A stretch of DNA of 64,000 bases. It comes from Pirellulales bacterium. Its GTDB lineage: Bacteria; Planctomycetota; Planctomycetia; Pirellulales; JACPPG01. A program made the translations under genes and the position numbers. The notes under the pieces are model-generated. The model was not told where the DNA came from. It was given only the letters and a program-made list of their open reading frames with translations, and did not search any database. Every line of letters starts with the position of its first letter. The stretch's first letter is position 1. Shown here in pieces: positions 45,230-53,699 of this stretch. Location: the NCBI GenBank assembly GCA_036490175.1, contig DASXEJ010000238.1, positions 1 through 64,000 of the forward strand, in the 5' to 3' direction.

Positions 45230-46636
45230 TTACGAGTTCTCTGCATCGAAAATCTTGGCCGCGCCATAGACCGCCATGCCGATCGCTATCAGCATCAGTC
45301 CCGTGGTGCATTCCAGCGGCGCGGCCCAAAACATGCTTGCCAGCACAAACACATAAGCGACTGCGAAGATCCCCGGCAAAACCGGGTAGCCCCACGCGCG
45401 ATAAGGGCGATCAGCCGTGGGCCGATTGCGGCGCAAAACAAACACCGAGAAGACGGCGGCCAGGTAGAAAACCGCCGCCCCAAAAATGCAATAGTCGCTC
45501 AGCACGTCATACAGACGCTTGTTGGGATCGGGATAAAGATTCCCGGCCAAGACCAGCAGTACCGACCATCCGGCCAGCGCCGCAATCGCAAGCGCCGGCG
45601 TGCCAAATCTCGGATCGATGCGGCGTAACGGGCCGAGGAAGCGACGATCTCGCGCGGCGGCAAATATCACGCGCGGTCCAGCCAGAATATTGGCGTTCAA
45701 TGCGCCAAATACCGAAATCGCGAGCATCGACAGCGTGAGTTTACCGCCGAAGTTGGGAAGCAGCTTTTCGGCAGCCAATTCTGCCGTGGCATCGGCCGTG
45801 GCAATTTCTTCCACCGGCAATGTGATGTGGTAGGCCAGATTCGCTCCGGCGTAGAGCAGGATCAGCAGCACGATTCCACCGATCAAAGCACGCGGAACAT
45901 TGCGCGCCGGCTGGTGTACTTCCTCGGCGACAATCGGCAGATTGGCCCAGCCGTCGTAGGCCCACATGATGCCCGAGACGGCCCCCCCGATTCCGGCCAG
46001 AAATCCAGCGTCCATCACGGTGGGCCACAGGTCGCCGAGTTCTACGCTTTGAGTCTCGAAGGCCATAAATGGCAAGATGGCCAGAAACGCCACGAAGCCA
46101 CACTTGATTATCGTGGTCACATTCTGCACAACCCCGCCCCAGCGAGTGCCTACGATATTCACCGCTGCCAGCAGCACGATACTGCCGACCGAAACCAGGC
46201 TATTTGTCGCCAGCCCCCATTCGCCCAGGCCCGCGATCAGCACGAGTTTGCTCAGCGCGATGGCCATCGCCGCGGCCAGCGTTGCGATGCTACCGCTGCG
46301 AACTACGCAGAATTCGGCCCAGGCCCAAGTGAACGCCCACAACGGTCCGTAGGCCTCGCGTAAGAAGAGATACGAACCGCCAGCGCGTGGAAACATGGCT
46401 GACAATTCAGCAAGCGCCAGCGCGCCGCACAGATTCACCAAGCCCAGCACGACCCACAGAGTGAGGATCAAGCCGACGTAGCCGTGAGTCGCCACGGCCA
46501 CCTGGCTTGGCTTCAAGAAGACTCCGGACCCGATGACGCTCCCCACGACCAAGGCAATCGCCGAGAATAGTCCCAAGACCGGTTGCAGCGACGTGTCGGT
46601 CGGGGATGCGCTGTCGGCGCGATTGCGAGAATCCAT
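45230..46636 (-). CDS. APC-family amino-acid permease
   Basis: A 468-residue transporter with about twelve spans. FSAIALVVGSVIGSGVFLKP is the unwound first helix that binds the amino group; AELSAMFPRAGGSYLFLREA and GIMWAYDGWANLPIVAEEVHQP are family blocks. It resembles the L-type and serine/threonine-type exchangers rather than the ethanolamine permease in this window. The substrate is not known. The ATG at 46636 gives a short polar N-terminus before the first helix. It is probably a single gene. Confidence 0.88.
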   Translation of the reverse strand: MDSRNRADSASPTDTSLQPVLGLFSAIALVVGSVIGSGVFLKPSQVAVATHGYVGLILTLWVVLGLVNLCGALALAELSAMFPRAGGSYLFLREAYGPLWAFTWAWAEFCVVRSGSIATLAAAMAIALSKLVLIAGLGEWGLATNSLVSVGSIVLLAAVNIVGTRWGGVVQNVTTIIKCGFVAFLAILPFMAFETQSVELGDLWPTVMDAGFLAGIGGAVSGIMWAYDGWANLPIVAEEVHQPARNVPRALIGGIVLLILLYAGANLAYHITLPVEEIATADATAELAAEKLLPNFGGKLTLSMLAISVFGALNANILAGPRVIFAAARDRRFLGPLRRIDPRFGTPALAIAALAGWSVLLVLAGNLYPDPNKRLYDVLSDYCIFGAAVFYLAAVFSVFVLRRNRPTADRPYRAWGYPVLPGIFAVAYVFVLASMFWAAPLECTTGLMLIAIGMAVYGAAKIFDAENS

Positions 46637-47332
46637 TGCGACTCAAAATATCGGGTCTGCGGCGGCGCAGCCAGGGCGGGTCCTGGGCCAGTTGCGAATC
46701 GCGGTCCCTGCCCAGACTGTGCACCAGCCGCTCCCTGCGGCGGTGGTGCGCAGCGAGCGCGACTTGCGTTGGGCGCCCACGCGCTGCGCGAGACTGCTTA
46801 AATAGAAATCATTTTTGAGCAGTTACCTGATCAATAATGATGCAGCGAGGCAGCTCCGATCCGTGCCGAGGGCATCACCCGGCAACTAGATGGCAATTCT
46901 TAGAAAATTGCGCAATGGCTTAAACAGAATGGTTTTATGTGCCATGAAATGCTTAGATTCGGTATTCCGTAAATCGGGGGGGTGCGAATGGCGCGGAATT
47001 CGCGGTATCTCCAACGGTGATGGATAGTTAGCGCCGCTAAGGTTTGCCTTTTTGGTATTGTGCGATTAACATGAACCAAGTATTTGGAACATAGAAGCGG
47101 CTGCCTGCGGGCCGGGATCACATCCGGTGCCGTTGGGTAAGCCGTTCGAGCGGCATGTGCAACATCCTCGTTGGCTGTTGGACATAGCAGGGATTGCAAA
47201 GGTGTTGGGCTGGGGAACGCTAATGACCTGAATGACAGCTAATCGCTTCGGCAAGCATGCGATTAGCGAGTGACGAGCATCGGGCGCGGCCGTTTGCATA
47301 CGGTTGGGCAAGGTGCAAAAGGCATTTACACG
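46637..47332. other. Long divergent intergenic region
   Basis: Nearly 700 bases separate the permease gene from the sigma-54 activator. The middle is less GC-rich than its surroundings, which fits control DNA. I searched for TGGCAC-N5-TTGC sites and found none that is convincing. No gene or structured RNA is supported. Confidence 0.45.
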
Positions 47333-48328
47333 ATGGCAAACGACAATCGATCCGCACCCACGGAAGGGGTGGATGTTCATTCTCGCGCAGCGCCCGTCGA
47401 TTGGGTCTTAGGACACAACGCGGTCGTGCGGCGCATTGCGCAACACGCCGAGCGCGTGGCTGAAGTGCATTGCAGCTGCTTGATTTGCGGCGAGACAGGC
47501 ACTGGCAAGGAACTCTGGGCCAGCCTGATTCATTCCAGTGGCCCGCGCGCCACCCGTCCGTTTATTCCTGTCAACTGCGCTGCGCTGACGCCCACTCTGG
47601 CTGAGAGTCAACTGTTCGGTCATGAACGCGGCGCGTTCACCGGAGCAGCAGGCAGTTCGCTAGGTGTGTTCCGGGCGGCACATGGCGGCGTAGTTTTTCT
47701 CGACGAAATCGGCGAGATGCCGTTGGACTTGCAGCCCAAGTTGTTGCGCGTTCTGCAAGAGCGCGAAGTAACACCGGTGGGTGCTTCGCGTCCGGTAAAG
47801 ATCGACGTGCAGGTTGTGGCGGCTACGAATCGAGACCTTGAGACGGAAGTCGCTCAGGGTCGTTTTCGCGAGGACTTGTACTACCGTCTCAACATGGTCG
47901 AACTCCGCGTGCCGCCGTTGCGGCAGCGAACCGAGGACATTCCGGAGTTCATCGACTTTTTCGCGAGCCGTTTTGCCCGTCGCTACGATCGGCCCGTGTG
48001 GCGTCCTGCGGCAGAGACCTTGCAGCAATTTTGCGAGTACCAGTGGCCGGGCAATATTCGCCAGCTGGCGCAGGTCATCGAGCAATCGTATGTGCTGGAT
48101 TGTGTACCAAGCCTTCCAGATAACTCGTCGAAGCGCGAGCTGCCGCTGACTTTGCCGTTCCTAAATCTGGAGCGGCTGCGCAATGAATCGATCCGCCAAG
48201 CGTTGCGCGTAACGCGCGGACATAAGGGGCGGGCGGCCAAGTTGCTAGGCGTGCACCCCAACACGCTGACCAGACTCTTGAGCCGTTTCGATGTGCCGGC
48301 CCACTTGCCAGAAGGGCTCGAGGCGTAG
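47333..48328 (+). CDS. Sigma-54-dependent activator without receiver domain
   Basis: A 331-residue AAA+ enhancer-binding protein. Walker A is GETGTGKE at 53-60, the sigma-54 contact loop is GAFTGA at 100-105, and Walker B is VVFLDEIGE at 120-128; VVAATNRDLE and FREDLYYRLNMVELRVPPLR follow. The C-terminal Fis-type helix-turn-helix includes GRAAKLLGVHPNTLTRLL. It lacks an N-terminal receiver, GAF or PAS domain, having only about 25 residues before the AAA+ part, so its activity must be controlled some other way. The ATG at 47333 has AAGG 10 bases upstream; a GTG 21 codons earlier is possible. Targets are unknown. Confidence 0.9.
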   Translation: MANDNRSAPTEGVDVHSRAAPVDWVLGHNAVVRRIAQHAERVAEVHCSCLICGETGTGKELWASLIHSSGPRATRPFIPVNCAALTPTLAESQLFGHERGAFTGAAGSSLGVFRAAHGGVVFLDEIGEMPLDLQPKLLRVLQEREVTPVGASRPVKIDVQVVAATNRDLETEVAQGRFREDLYYRLNMVELRVPPLRQRTEDIPEFIDFFASRFARRYDRPVWRPAAETLQQFCEYQWPGNIRQLAQVIEQSYVLDCVPSLPDNSSKRELPLTLPFLNLERLRNESIRQALRVTRGHKGRAAKLLGVHPNTLTRLLSRFDVPAHLPEGLEA

Positions 48329-48383
48329 AGTCGCTGCGCAGCGGATTGAATCCCACTCGCGGGATGAAAATCAGGAACGTGGC

Positions 48384-48542
48384 CTAGGCAGCCCGTTTGA
48401 CGTTGACGGTGCTTTCGGCGTACTCGCTCAATAGCGTGGCCAGCCGCTGCTCGAGCAAATCGAGCTGCCGCAACACTTCGTCCTGCCGCCGGTCGATATC
48501 TTTTATGGATTCGACGGCGGCCTCTTGCTCCGGTGATTTCAC
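48384..48542 (-). CDS. Small coiled-coil protein, unknown
   Basis: A 52-residue, strongly helical and charged protein, with IDRRQDEVLRQLDLLEQRLA forming heptads. GGGAG stands 8 bases before the GTG at 48542, a good site, while the frame upstream is Arg/Pro-rich and non-coding in look. It lies between the sigma-54 activator and bS21 and is read leftward. No family is recognised. Confidence 0.5.
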   Translation of the reverse strand: MKSPEQEAAVESIKDIDRRQDEVLRQLDLLEQRLATLLSEYAESTVNVKRAA

Positions 48543-48775
48543 GGCAACCACTCCCTTTCGCGGCGACGAGGGACCCCGCAACAACATCGGCTTGCGCCGC
48601 GGCACCGATCGAGTCCGGGGGTGCCGTGGTGGCCCCGCAGGATGTTCCGGCTGCGTGGAGATTGCGGGTTCGCGAAAACGAGCCGCCCGGGCCCAAACCA
48701 ATCGCCGCGGGAAAAACTAAGGATGGGGGCGCATCAGAGGTCAGGGACTCTGGGCAAAAACACCGCAAGATTGGA

Positions 48776-48805
48776 TTTACAACGCGGCCCCTGGTCAGGT
48801 AGACT
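48776..48805 (+). promoter_or_regulatory. Candidate promoter of rpsU
   Basis: TTTACA and TAGACT are 18 bases apart, about 90 bases before the bS21 start codon. The match is moderate at both boxes. Confidence 0.35.
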
Positions 48806-48894
48806 AGCCGGTTCGCCCAATGAATCGGCTAGGGCTGTTCCCCGGCCGAGGGTCCTATCGCAGATATCAAAAAGTCATAGTAAGAGGAGGACGC

Positions 48895-49092
48895 GTGGTC
48901 AAACTGAACGTTCGTGATCGAGAAAGTATCCAGGAGGCGGTTCGCCGATTCCGGAAATTGGTCGAGCGGAGTGGCATTAAGAAAGAAATGCGCCGCAAGG
49001 AATATTACGAGAAGCCGAGCGAGACGCGCCGTCGCGCACGACTACGTGCCGAGCGTCGGACTCGCCGCAATTTGCTCGGACCGACGGCCTGA
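48895..49092 (+). CDS. rpsU: Small ribosomal subunit protein bS21
   Basis: A 65-residue basic protein of the 30S subunit that helps mRNA pairing at the platform. [36 protein letters not shown] and [16 protein letters not shown] are the family blocks. The start is a GTG at 48895, 4 bases after AGGAGG; this gives the normal length, whereas the frame upstream gives an unusual 25-residue extension. It is a single gene. Confidence 0.93.
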   Translation: MVKLNVRDRESIQEAVRRFRKLVERSGIKKEMRRKEYYEKPSETRRRARLRAERRTRRNLLGPTA

Positions 49093-49206
49093 TACGATTC
49101 GGGCCGATGCACAGACGCGCAATTGCTAACGCGTGTCGAGAGTGTGTTCAATGCGCCGCGCGTCTGCATATCAGAGACGTCGCAGGCCACGGTTCCTGGC
49201 GCTGGG

Positions 49207-49263
49207 AAAATAAAAAAAGGCGCAGCAGGGTCCCCTCAAGCTCCCAGCTATCCCCGCTGCGCC
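49207..49263 (-). terminator. Rho-independent terminator, leftward (meaB-nadC unit)
   Basis: GGCGCAGCAGGG pairs with CCCCGCTGCGCC across a 21-base loop and, read on the minus strand, is followed by TTTTTTTATTTT. It is 240 bases past the nadC stop codon. The T-run lies on the minus-strand side only, so it does not end rpsU. The rest of 49093-49502 holds no supported gene. Confidence 0.75.
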
Positions 49264-49502
49264 AGCGACCTGAGCCCCTCCCCAGAGCACAGGTACATTG
49301 AAACTTTAGGTCAGCGCTTCGGGCTGTCAAACATGGGTCGCGCGCTGCAGAATGCAGTCGATCTACCGTGCGACCGATCGCCCATATCATACATGGCATT
49401 TCTTCACGGCGGTTCGGTGTGCTAAAGCGCGCAGGTAATGCGCGACGGCGCACAAGCCTATCGCAAGCGACGTGAAGTGGAATGTAGATCGAGCGCTGTT
49501 CG

Positions 49503-50426
49503 CTACAGCCAGTCCAGCCCCACGTCCAGACTGGGGGCCGAGTGTGTCAGAGCTCCCACGCTGATGCGATCGACACCGGTTCGCGCAATGGCGGCCACGC
49601 TATCCAGCGTCACTCCGCCAGATGCTTCCAATTGAACTTGCGCGAAGTCTTTGTCGCGACATGCCACGGCCGCTTCCAAATCCGTGAGCGACATGTTGTC
49701 CAGGAGCACGATGTCGGGCCGCTTCGGCAGGACCTCAGCCAATTGTGCCAACGTATCAACTTCGATCTCGATCGGGATTAGCGCCGCGGCGGCCGGGGGT
49801 GCGAGACTGGCAACCACTTTTCGGCATCGATCGATAGCGCTGGAGGGCGAATAGGAACTTTCCTCGTTCGTCGCTCCCAGAGCTAAATGGTTGTCCTTGA
49901 TCAGAACTCCGTCGAACAATCCCAACCGATGGTTCCATCCGCCCCCCGCGCGAACGGCATACTTCTCGAGCCGGCGCCAGCCGGGGGTCGTTTTGCGGGT
50001 GTCGTATATTCGTGCCGATGTTTCGGCGACGGCCCTGACATAATCACCTGTAAGTGTGGCGATTCCCGATAAACGTCCGAGCAGATTCAAGGCGGTCCGC
50101 TCGGCGGTGAGCATGCTGCGGGCCGAGCCAACCAGGGTGGCAATCGCGGCGCCCGCCTCGATTGCATCCCCATCGGCCAGGACGGGCGTCCATTCCAGAT
50201 TGGCGTCGTACTCGGCCAGAGCCAGCTTCGCCGCTGGCAATCCCGCGATGACTCCCGCACGCCGGGCACGGACCACGGCGCGGCCCGGAGCCTGCTCAGG
50301 CACAAGGGCCACGGTCGTCCAATCATATAATCGACCGAGATCTTCGCGGATCGCTAACCGCACGATCTGGCGGCAGTCGTCCTCGAGTTCAGCGTCCCAG
50401 ATGATTGGGCGGTATTCTGCAGACAC
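49503..50426 (-). CDS. nadC: Nicotinate-nucleotide pyrophosphorylase (carboxylating)
   Basis: A 307-residue enzyme that makes nicotinate mononucleotide from quinolinate and PRPP in NAD synthesis. Key parts are IREDLGRLYDWTT, VIAGLPAAKLAL, ERTALNLLGRLSGIATLT, IYDTRKTTPGWRRLEKYAVRAGGG (in parts), NHRLGLFDGVLIKDNHL and IEIEVDTLAQL, then LEASGGVTLD and DRISVGALTHSAP. I chose the GTG at 50426, 17 bases past the meaB stop, with GTGAG just upstream. It is the second gene of a leftward pair with meaB, an unusual partner for NAD synthesis. Confidence 0.93.
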   Translation of the reverse strand: MSAEYRPIIWDAELEDDCRQIVRLAIREDLGRLYDWTTVALVPEQAPGRAVVRARRAGVIAGLPAAKLALAEYDANLEWTPVLADGDAIEAGAAIATLVGSARSMLTAERTALNLLGRLSGIATLTGDYVRAVAETSARIYDTRKTTPGWRRLEKYAVRAGGGWNHRLGLFDGVLIKDNHLALGATNEESSYSPSSAIDRCRKVVASLAPPAAAALIPIEIEVDTLAQLAEVLPKRPDIVLLDNMSLTDLEAAVACRDKDFAQVQLEASGGVTLDSVAAIARTGVDRISVGALTHSAPSLDVGLDWL

Positions 50427-50443
50427 GAATAGCTCACTTCCGG

Positions 50444-51187
50444 TTATCGGCCGGGGGCACCTGTCGGGCGCGCGGCGATTGTGTGCCAAAGTTCGACCAC
50501 GCCTTGCCCCGTGGCGGCAGTTACATTCAGCACGGTCACGCGCGAGTCAGCCGGACCCAGGGACAGGGCCGATACCAGCTGCTGGCGTACGCGATCGGCC
50601 CCAGGCAGATCTGATTTGTTGACCACGACCAGATCGGCCACTTCGATCAAACCGGCTTTCTCCCACTGCACTTCATCGCCGGTGTTAGGAGTGACAAGCA
50701 GCACAAGTGTATCGACAAGCTCGCGCACGGCAACTTGATCCTGGCCTACGCCCACGGTTTCGATCAGGATGCAATCAAAACCGAAGGCCGTCAGCCAATC
50801 GCGGGACTCGCGCGTGGCCGCCGAGATTCCGCCAGCGGCGCCGCGCGTCGACAGGCTGCGAAAGTAAACGCCCTCGTCGGCCGGATCGAAGTGTACGCGA
50901 ATGCGATCTCCCAACAGCGCGCCTCCGGTGACCGGGCTTTGCGGGTCCGAGGCCAACACAGCGACCGAGAGTCCCATGTCGCGCAGGTGCGTGATCAAGC
51001 ATCCGATCAGCGTGCTCTTGCCGGCGCCGCCGTTTCCCGTGATGCCGACGACATGCACAGGTGGGCGTCCCGCCTCCGGTGCAGGCAACGCAGGCGCGGA
51101 TCGAGACTCGACCAGGGTGAGGATTTCGGCCAGCGCCCGACGGTCGCGGCGAGCAAATCTTTGCAACAGTGGCGGATTCTGCGTCAT
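50444..51187 (-). CDS. meaB: MeaB-type GTPase chaperone of cobalamin-dependent acyl-CoA mutase
   Basis: A 247-residue G3E GTPase that loads and protects the B12 cofactor of methylmalonyl- or isobutyryl-CoA mutases. The P-loop is GITGNGGAGKST at 48-59, VLASDPQSPVTGGALLGDRI is the switch region, and DCILIETVGVGQDQVAV and VVVNKSDLPGAD complete the nucleotide site. The usual GxPGAGKS P-loop is changed to GNGGAGKS here; the Lys and Ser remain. The protein is shorter than many MeaB forms, which carry a longer C-terminal dimerisation arm. It diverges from the mutase gene, which supports the assignment. Confidence 0.9.
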   Translation of the reverse strand: MTQNPPLLQRFARRDRRALAEILTLVESRSAPALPAPEAGRPPVHVVGITGNGGAGKSTLIGCLITHLRDMGLSVAVLASDPQSPVTGGALLGDRIRVHFDPADEGVYFRSLSTRGAAGGISAATRESRDWLTAFGFDCILIETVGVGQDQVAVRELVDTLVLLVTPNTGDEVQWEKAGLIEVADLVVVNKSDLPGADRVRQQLVSALSLGPADSRVTVLNVTAATGQGVVELWHTIAARPTGAPGR

Positions 51188-51400
51188 CGCTTGCGATGAT
51201 ATCGGTCGCGACGTGCCGGAACAACCGCCGGCCCGTCCGCGGCGGCGCTTACTTGCCAGGCCTTTGCCGAAGTGGTGATGAAAGCATGCCGCGCCCCGCA
51301 ACCATATTGCGGTTCAAGCCCGCAGCCTCGTGCGTGCGTCACTTTGCCGCATTCCATCGAAGGGCACCGATCTTTCGACGTGGCCGTGGCTGGGGTAGAC

Positions 51401-51428
51401 TTGAGAGTTGGAATATTGGCTGTAATGC
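51401..51428 (+). promoter_or_regulatory. Candidate promoter of the acyl-CoA mutase genes
   Basis: TTGAGA and TAATGC are 16 bases apart and end about 54 bases before the mutase ATG. It lies in the divergent gap between meaB and the mutase gene. Confidence 0.4.
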
Positions 51429-51481
51429 ACAAGCTGCCGCTGACTCGTCTCGCGTCCACTTCTCACAGAGACTCTCGATCG

Positions 51482-53125
51482 ATGGTCACTGACGCCAAAC
51501 TTACGGCACGCGAGGCGTGGCAGGACGCGCTAACGGCCGCTACGGAACGCGACACCAGTCTAACCACGATCAGCAGCGAGGCGGTTGATCCGGTTTATTT
51601 GCCGGACGAGCCGACCGAAAAGTTTGAGCGCGATATTGGCTACCCCGGTCAGTATCCGTTCACCCGCGGTATTCACGCGAATCAATATCGTGGCCGGCTG
51701 TGGACGATGCGGCAGTTTGCCGGTTTCGGCACGCCGGAAGAAACCAATGCCCGCTTCCGATTCTTGCTCGACAAAGGGCAAACCGGCCTCAGCACGGCGT
51801 TCGACCTACCCACGCTGATGGGCCTGGACAGCGATCATCCCAATTCGCTCGGTGAGGTGGGCCGATTGGGCGTCGCCGTGGATACGCTGGACGACATGCA
51901 ACGGCTGTTCGCCGGCATCAACCTGGGCGATGTTTCCGTGTCGATGACCATTAACGCGCCGGCTTGTATCGTGCTGGCGTTTTACCTGGCCACGGCACGT
52001 CTGCAGGGAGTGCCTTGGACCCGCTTGCGCGGCACACTGCAGAACGACATTCTTAAAGAGTATCACGCCCAGAACGAGTTCGTCTTTCCGCCGCGCGAAA
52101 GCGTGCGGCTGGTGACCGACACGATCGAATTCTGCACCCGCGAGGTGCCGCAGTTCAATCCGGTGTCGATCTCGGGCTATCACATCCGCGAGGCGGGCAG
52201 CACGGCCGCCGAGGAATTGGCTTTCACGCTGGCCGATGGTTTTCACTACGTCGAACAGGGGATCGCCCGTGGGCTGGCCGTCGACGAATTTGCCCCGCGG
52301 TTGTCGTTCTTTTTCAACGCCCACAGCGATTTTCTCGAAGAGGTGGCCAAGTTCCGTGCCGCGCGGCGCATTTGGGCGCGGCATTTACGCGAGCGCTACG
52401 GCGCACGCGACCCCAAGAGCTGGGCGCTGCGTTTTCATGCCCAAACCTCGGGAGTCAGCCTACAAGCACAGCAACCCGAGGTGAACGTCATTCGCGTGGC
52501 GTACCAGGCGCTGGCCGCGGTCATGGGGGGCTGCCAGTCGTTGCACACCAACAGTCGGGACGAAACCCTGTCGCTGCCGACCGAGGAAGCGGTGACCATC
52601 GCGCTGCGTACGCAGCAAGTATTGGCCTTCGAGACGGGCGTCGTTAATTCCGTAGATCCGCTCGGCGGCAGCTATCAGGTCGAGGCCATGACCGATCGCA
52701 TGGAGACCGAGGCGGAGGAGATTTTTGCCCAGATCGAGCGGGCCGGCGGCGCCATCCGCGCGATCGAAGCAGGCTATTTCCGGCGACGCATTGCCGATAG
52801 CGCGTTCCGCTTTCAGAGCGAAGTCGATGTGGGCCGTAAACTGCTCGTGGGCGTAAACGCCTTCGTAGAGCCCGATGCCGTGACGATTCCCACACTGCAG
52901 ATCGACGACGAGATCGAGCGCCGACAAAAAGCGAATCTGGCGCACATCAAGGCCGCACGCAATGCAGCGAACGTCGGCGAGGCGCTCGAGCGCATCCGTG
53001 GCACTGCCGCCAGCACGCAGAACATCATGCCGGTGCTCCTGCTCGCTGCCGATCAGCACGTCACACTGGGAGAGATCGTGGCAGCATTGGCCGATGTCTT
53101 TGGCCGATATCGGCCCGGAGTATGA
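51482..53125 (+). CDS. Cobalamin-dependent acyl-CoA mutase, large subunit (MCM/ICM family)
   Basis: A 547-residue TIM-barrel subunit that rearranges the carbon skeleton of a short acyl-CoA; the B12 domain is on a separate protein, as in isobutyryl-CoA mutase. YPFTRGIHANQYRGR, TGLSTAFDLPTLMGLDSDHP, MTINAPA, QNDILKEYHAQNEFVFPP and SGYHIREAGST are conserved blocks. The Tyr that packs on the migrating group is kept (Tyr69), and so is His234. However, the position of the methylmalonyl-carboxylate-binding Arg (Arg207 in the Propionibacterium enzyme) is Gln197. Gln at this site is typical of isobutyryl- and hydroxyisobutyryl-CoA mutases. The substrate is therefore probably not methylmalonyl-CoA. The ATG at 51482 fits the family N-terminus. 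Confidence 0.9.
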   Translation: MVTDAKLTAREAWQDALTAATERDTSLTTISSEAVDPVYLPDEPTEKFERDIGYPGQYPFTRGIHANQYRGRLWTMRQFAGFGTPEETNARFRFLLDKGQTGLSTAFDLPTLMGLDSDHPNSLGEVGRLGVAVDTLDDMQRLFAGINLGDVSVSMTINAPACIVLAFYLATARLQGVPWTRLRGTLQNDILKEYHAQNEFVFPPRESVRLVTDTIEFCTREVPQFNPVSISGYHIREAGSTAAEELAFTLADGFHYVEQGIARGLAVDEFAPRLSFFFNAHSDFLEEVAKFRAARRIWARHLRERYGARDPKSWALRFHAQTSGVSLQAQQPEVNVIRVAYQALAAVMGGCQSLHTNSRDETLSLPTEEAVTIALRTQQVLAFETGVVNSVDPLGGSYQVEAMTDRMETEAEEIFAQIERAGGAIRAIEAGYFRRRIADSAFRFQSEVDVGRKLLVGVNAFVEPDAVTIPTLQIDDEIERRQKANLAHIKAARNAANVGEALERIRGTAASTQNIMPVLLLAADQHVTLGEIVAALADVFGRYRPGV

Positions 53126-53276
53126 TCCCCCGCGCATCGTGCCAGCCGTATATACAATGCCTCATGTCGAATTATCGAATGACTAGGACGCACCGCTATC
53201 GACCGCGCAATGTGAGCATTCGACATTTGTCATTCGTAGCTTTTCTCGACATTCGCCCTTCGACATTACTAGCTTT
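53126..53276. repeat. Short spacer with repeated TCGACATT units
   Basis: The gap between the two mutase subunit genes contains TCGACATT at 53220-53227, 53246-53253 and 53260-53267, plus related TCGAAT/ATTCG fragments and one inverted copy. It is less GC-rich than its surroundings. It looks like a small degenerate repeat patch of the kind scattered between genes. No gene is seen. Confidence 0.45.
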
Positions 53277-53699
53277 ATGACTCATCTGCATCCGATTCGC
53301 GTCGTGTTGGCCAAGCTCGGGCTTGATGGACATGATCGCGGCATTCAGGTCGTCGCCCGGGCCCTGCGCGATGCGGGTATGGAGGTCATCTACACAGGGC
53401 TATGGCAGACCCCCGACGCCGTGGTGCGCGCCGTCGAGGACGAAGATGCCGCCGTGCTGGGAGTCAGCTTGCTGTCCGGCGCCCATGCGACGCTGGTGCC
53501 GGTGCTGATCGACGCCTTGCGAGCCCGCGGGCTGGGGCATGTCCTGGTGATCGTCGGAGGCATCATTCCGGCGGCCGACATTCCGCGGTTGCACGCGCTG
53601 GGCGTCGCCAAGGTCTTTACGCCCGGTGCTGGCTTGACCGAGATTGCCGAATTTATTCGCGGCGCGGTGCCGCCGCCTGGCGTGTCGGCCGGGAAGTAG
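53277..53699 (+). CDS. Cobalamin-binding small subunit of acyl-CoA mutase
   Basis: A 140-residue Rossmann-like B12 domain. LGLDGHDRG contains the DxHxxG motif whose His19 replaces the dimethylbenzimidazole ligand on cobalt; LGVSLLSGAH and VIVGGIIPAADI complete the cofactor site. Together with the large subunit 151 bases upstream it forms an active mutase. Stand-alone small subunits are known for isobutyryl-CoA mutase and some archaeal methylmalonyl-CoA mutases. The ATG at 53277 has no clear ribosome binding site. Its 3' end overlaps a convergent gene by 47 bases. Confidence 0.93.
   Translation: MTHLHPIRVVLAKLGLDGHDRGIQVVARALRDAGMEVIYTGLWQTPDAVVRAVEDEDAAVLGVSLLSGAHATLVPVLIDALRARGLGHVLVIVGGIIPAADIPRLHALGVAKVFTPGAGLTEIAEFIRGAVPPPGVSAGK

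Noticed and set aside
46960-47010. Possible sigma-54 promoter (TGGCGCGGAATTCGC) before the sigma-54 activator gene
   Set aside because: The -12 element does not match TTGC and the spacing is poor.
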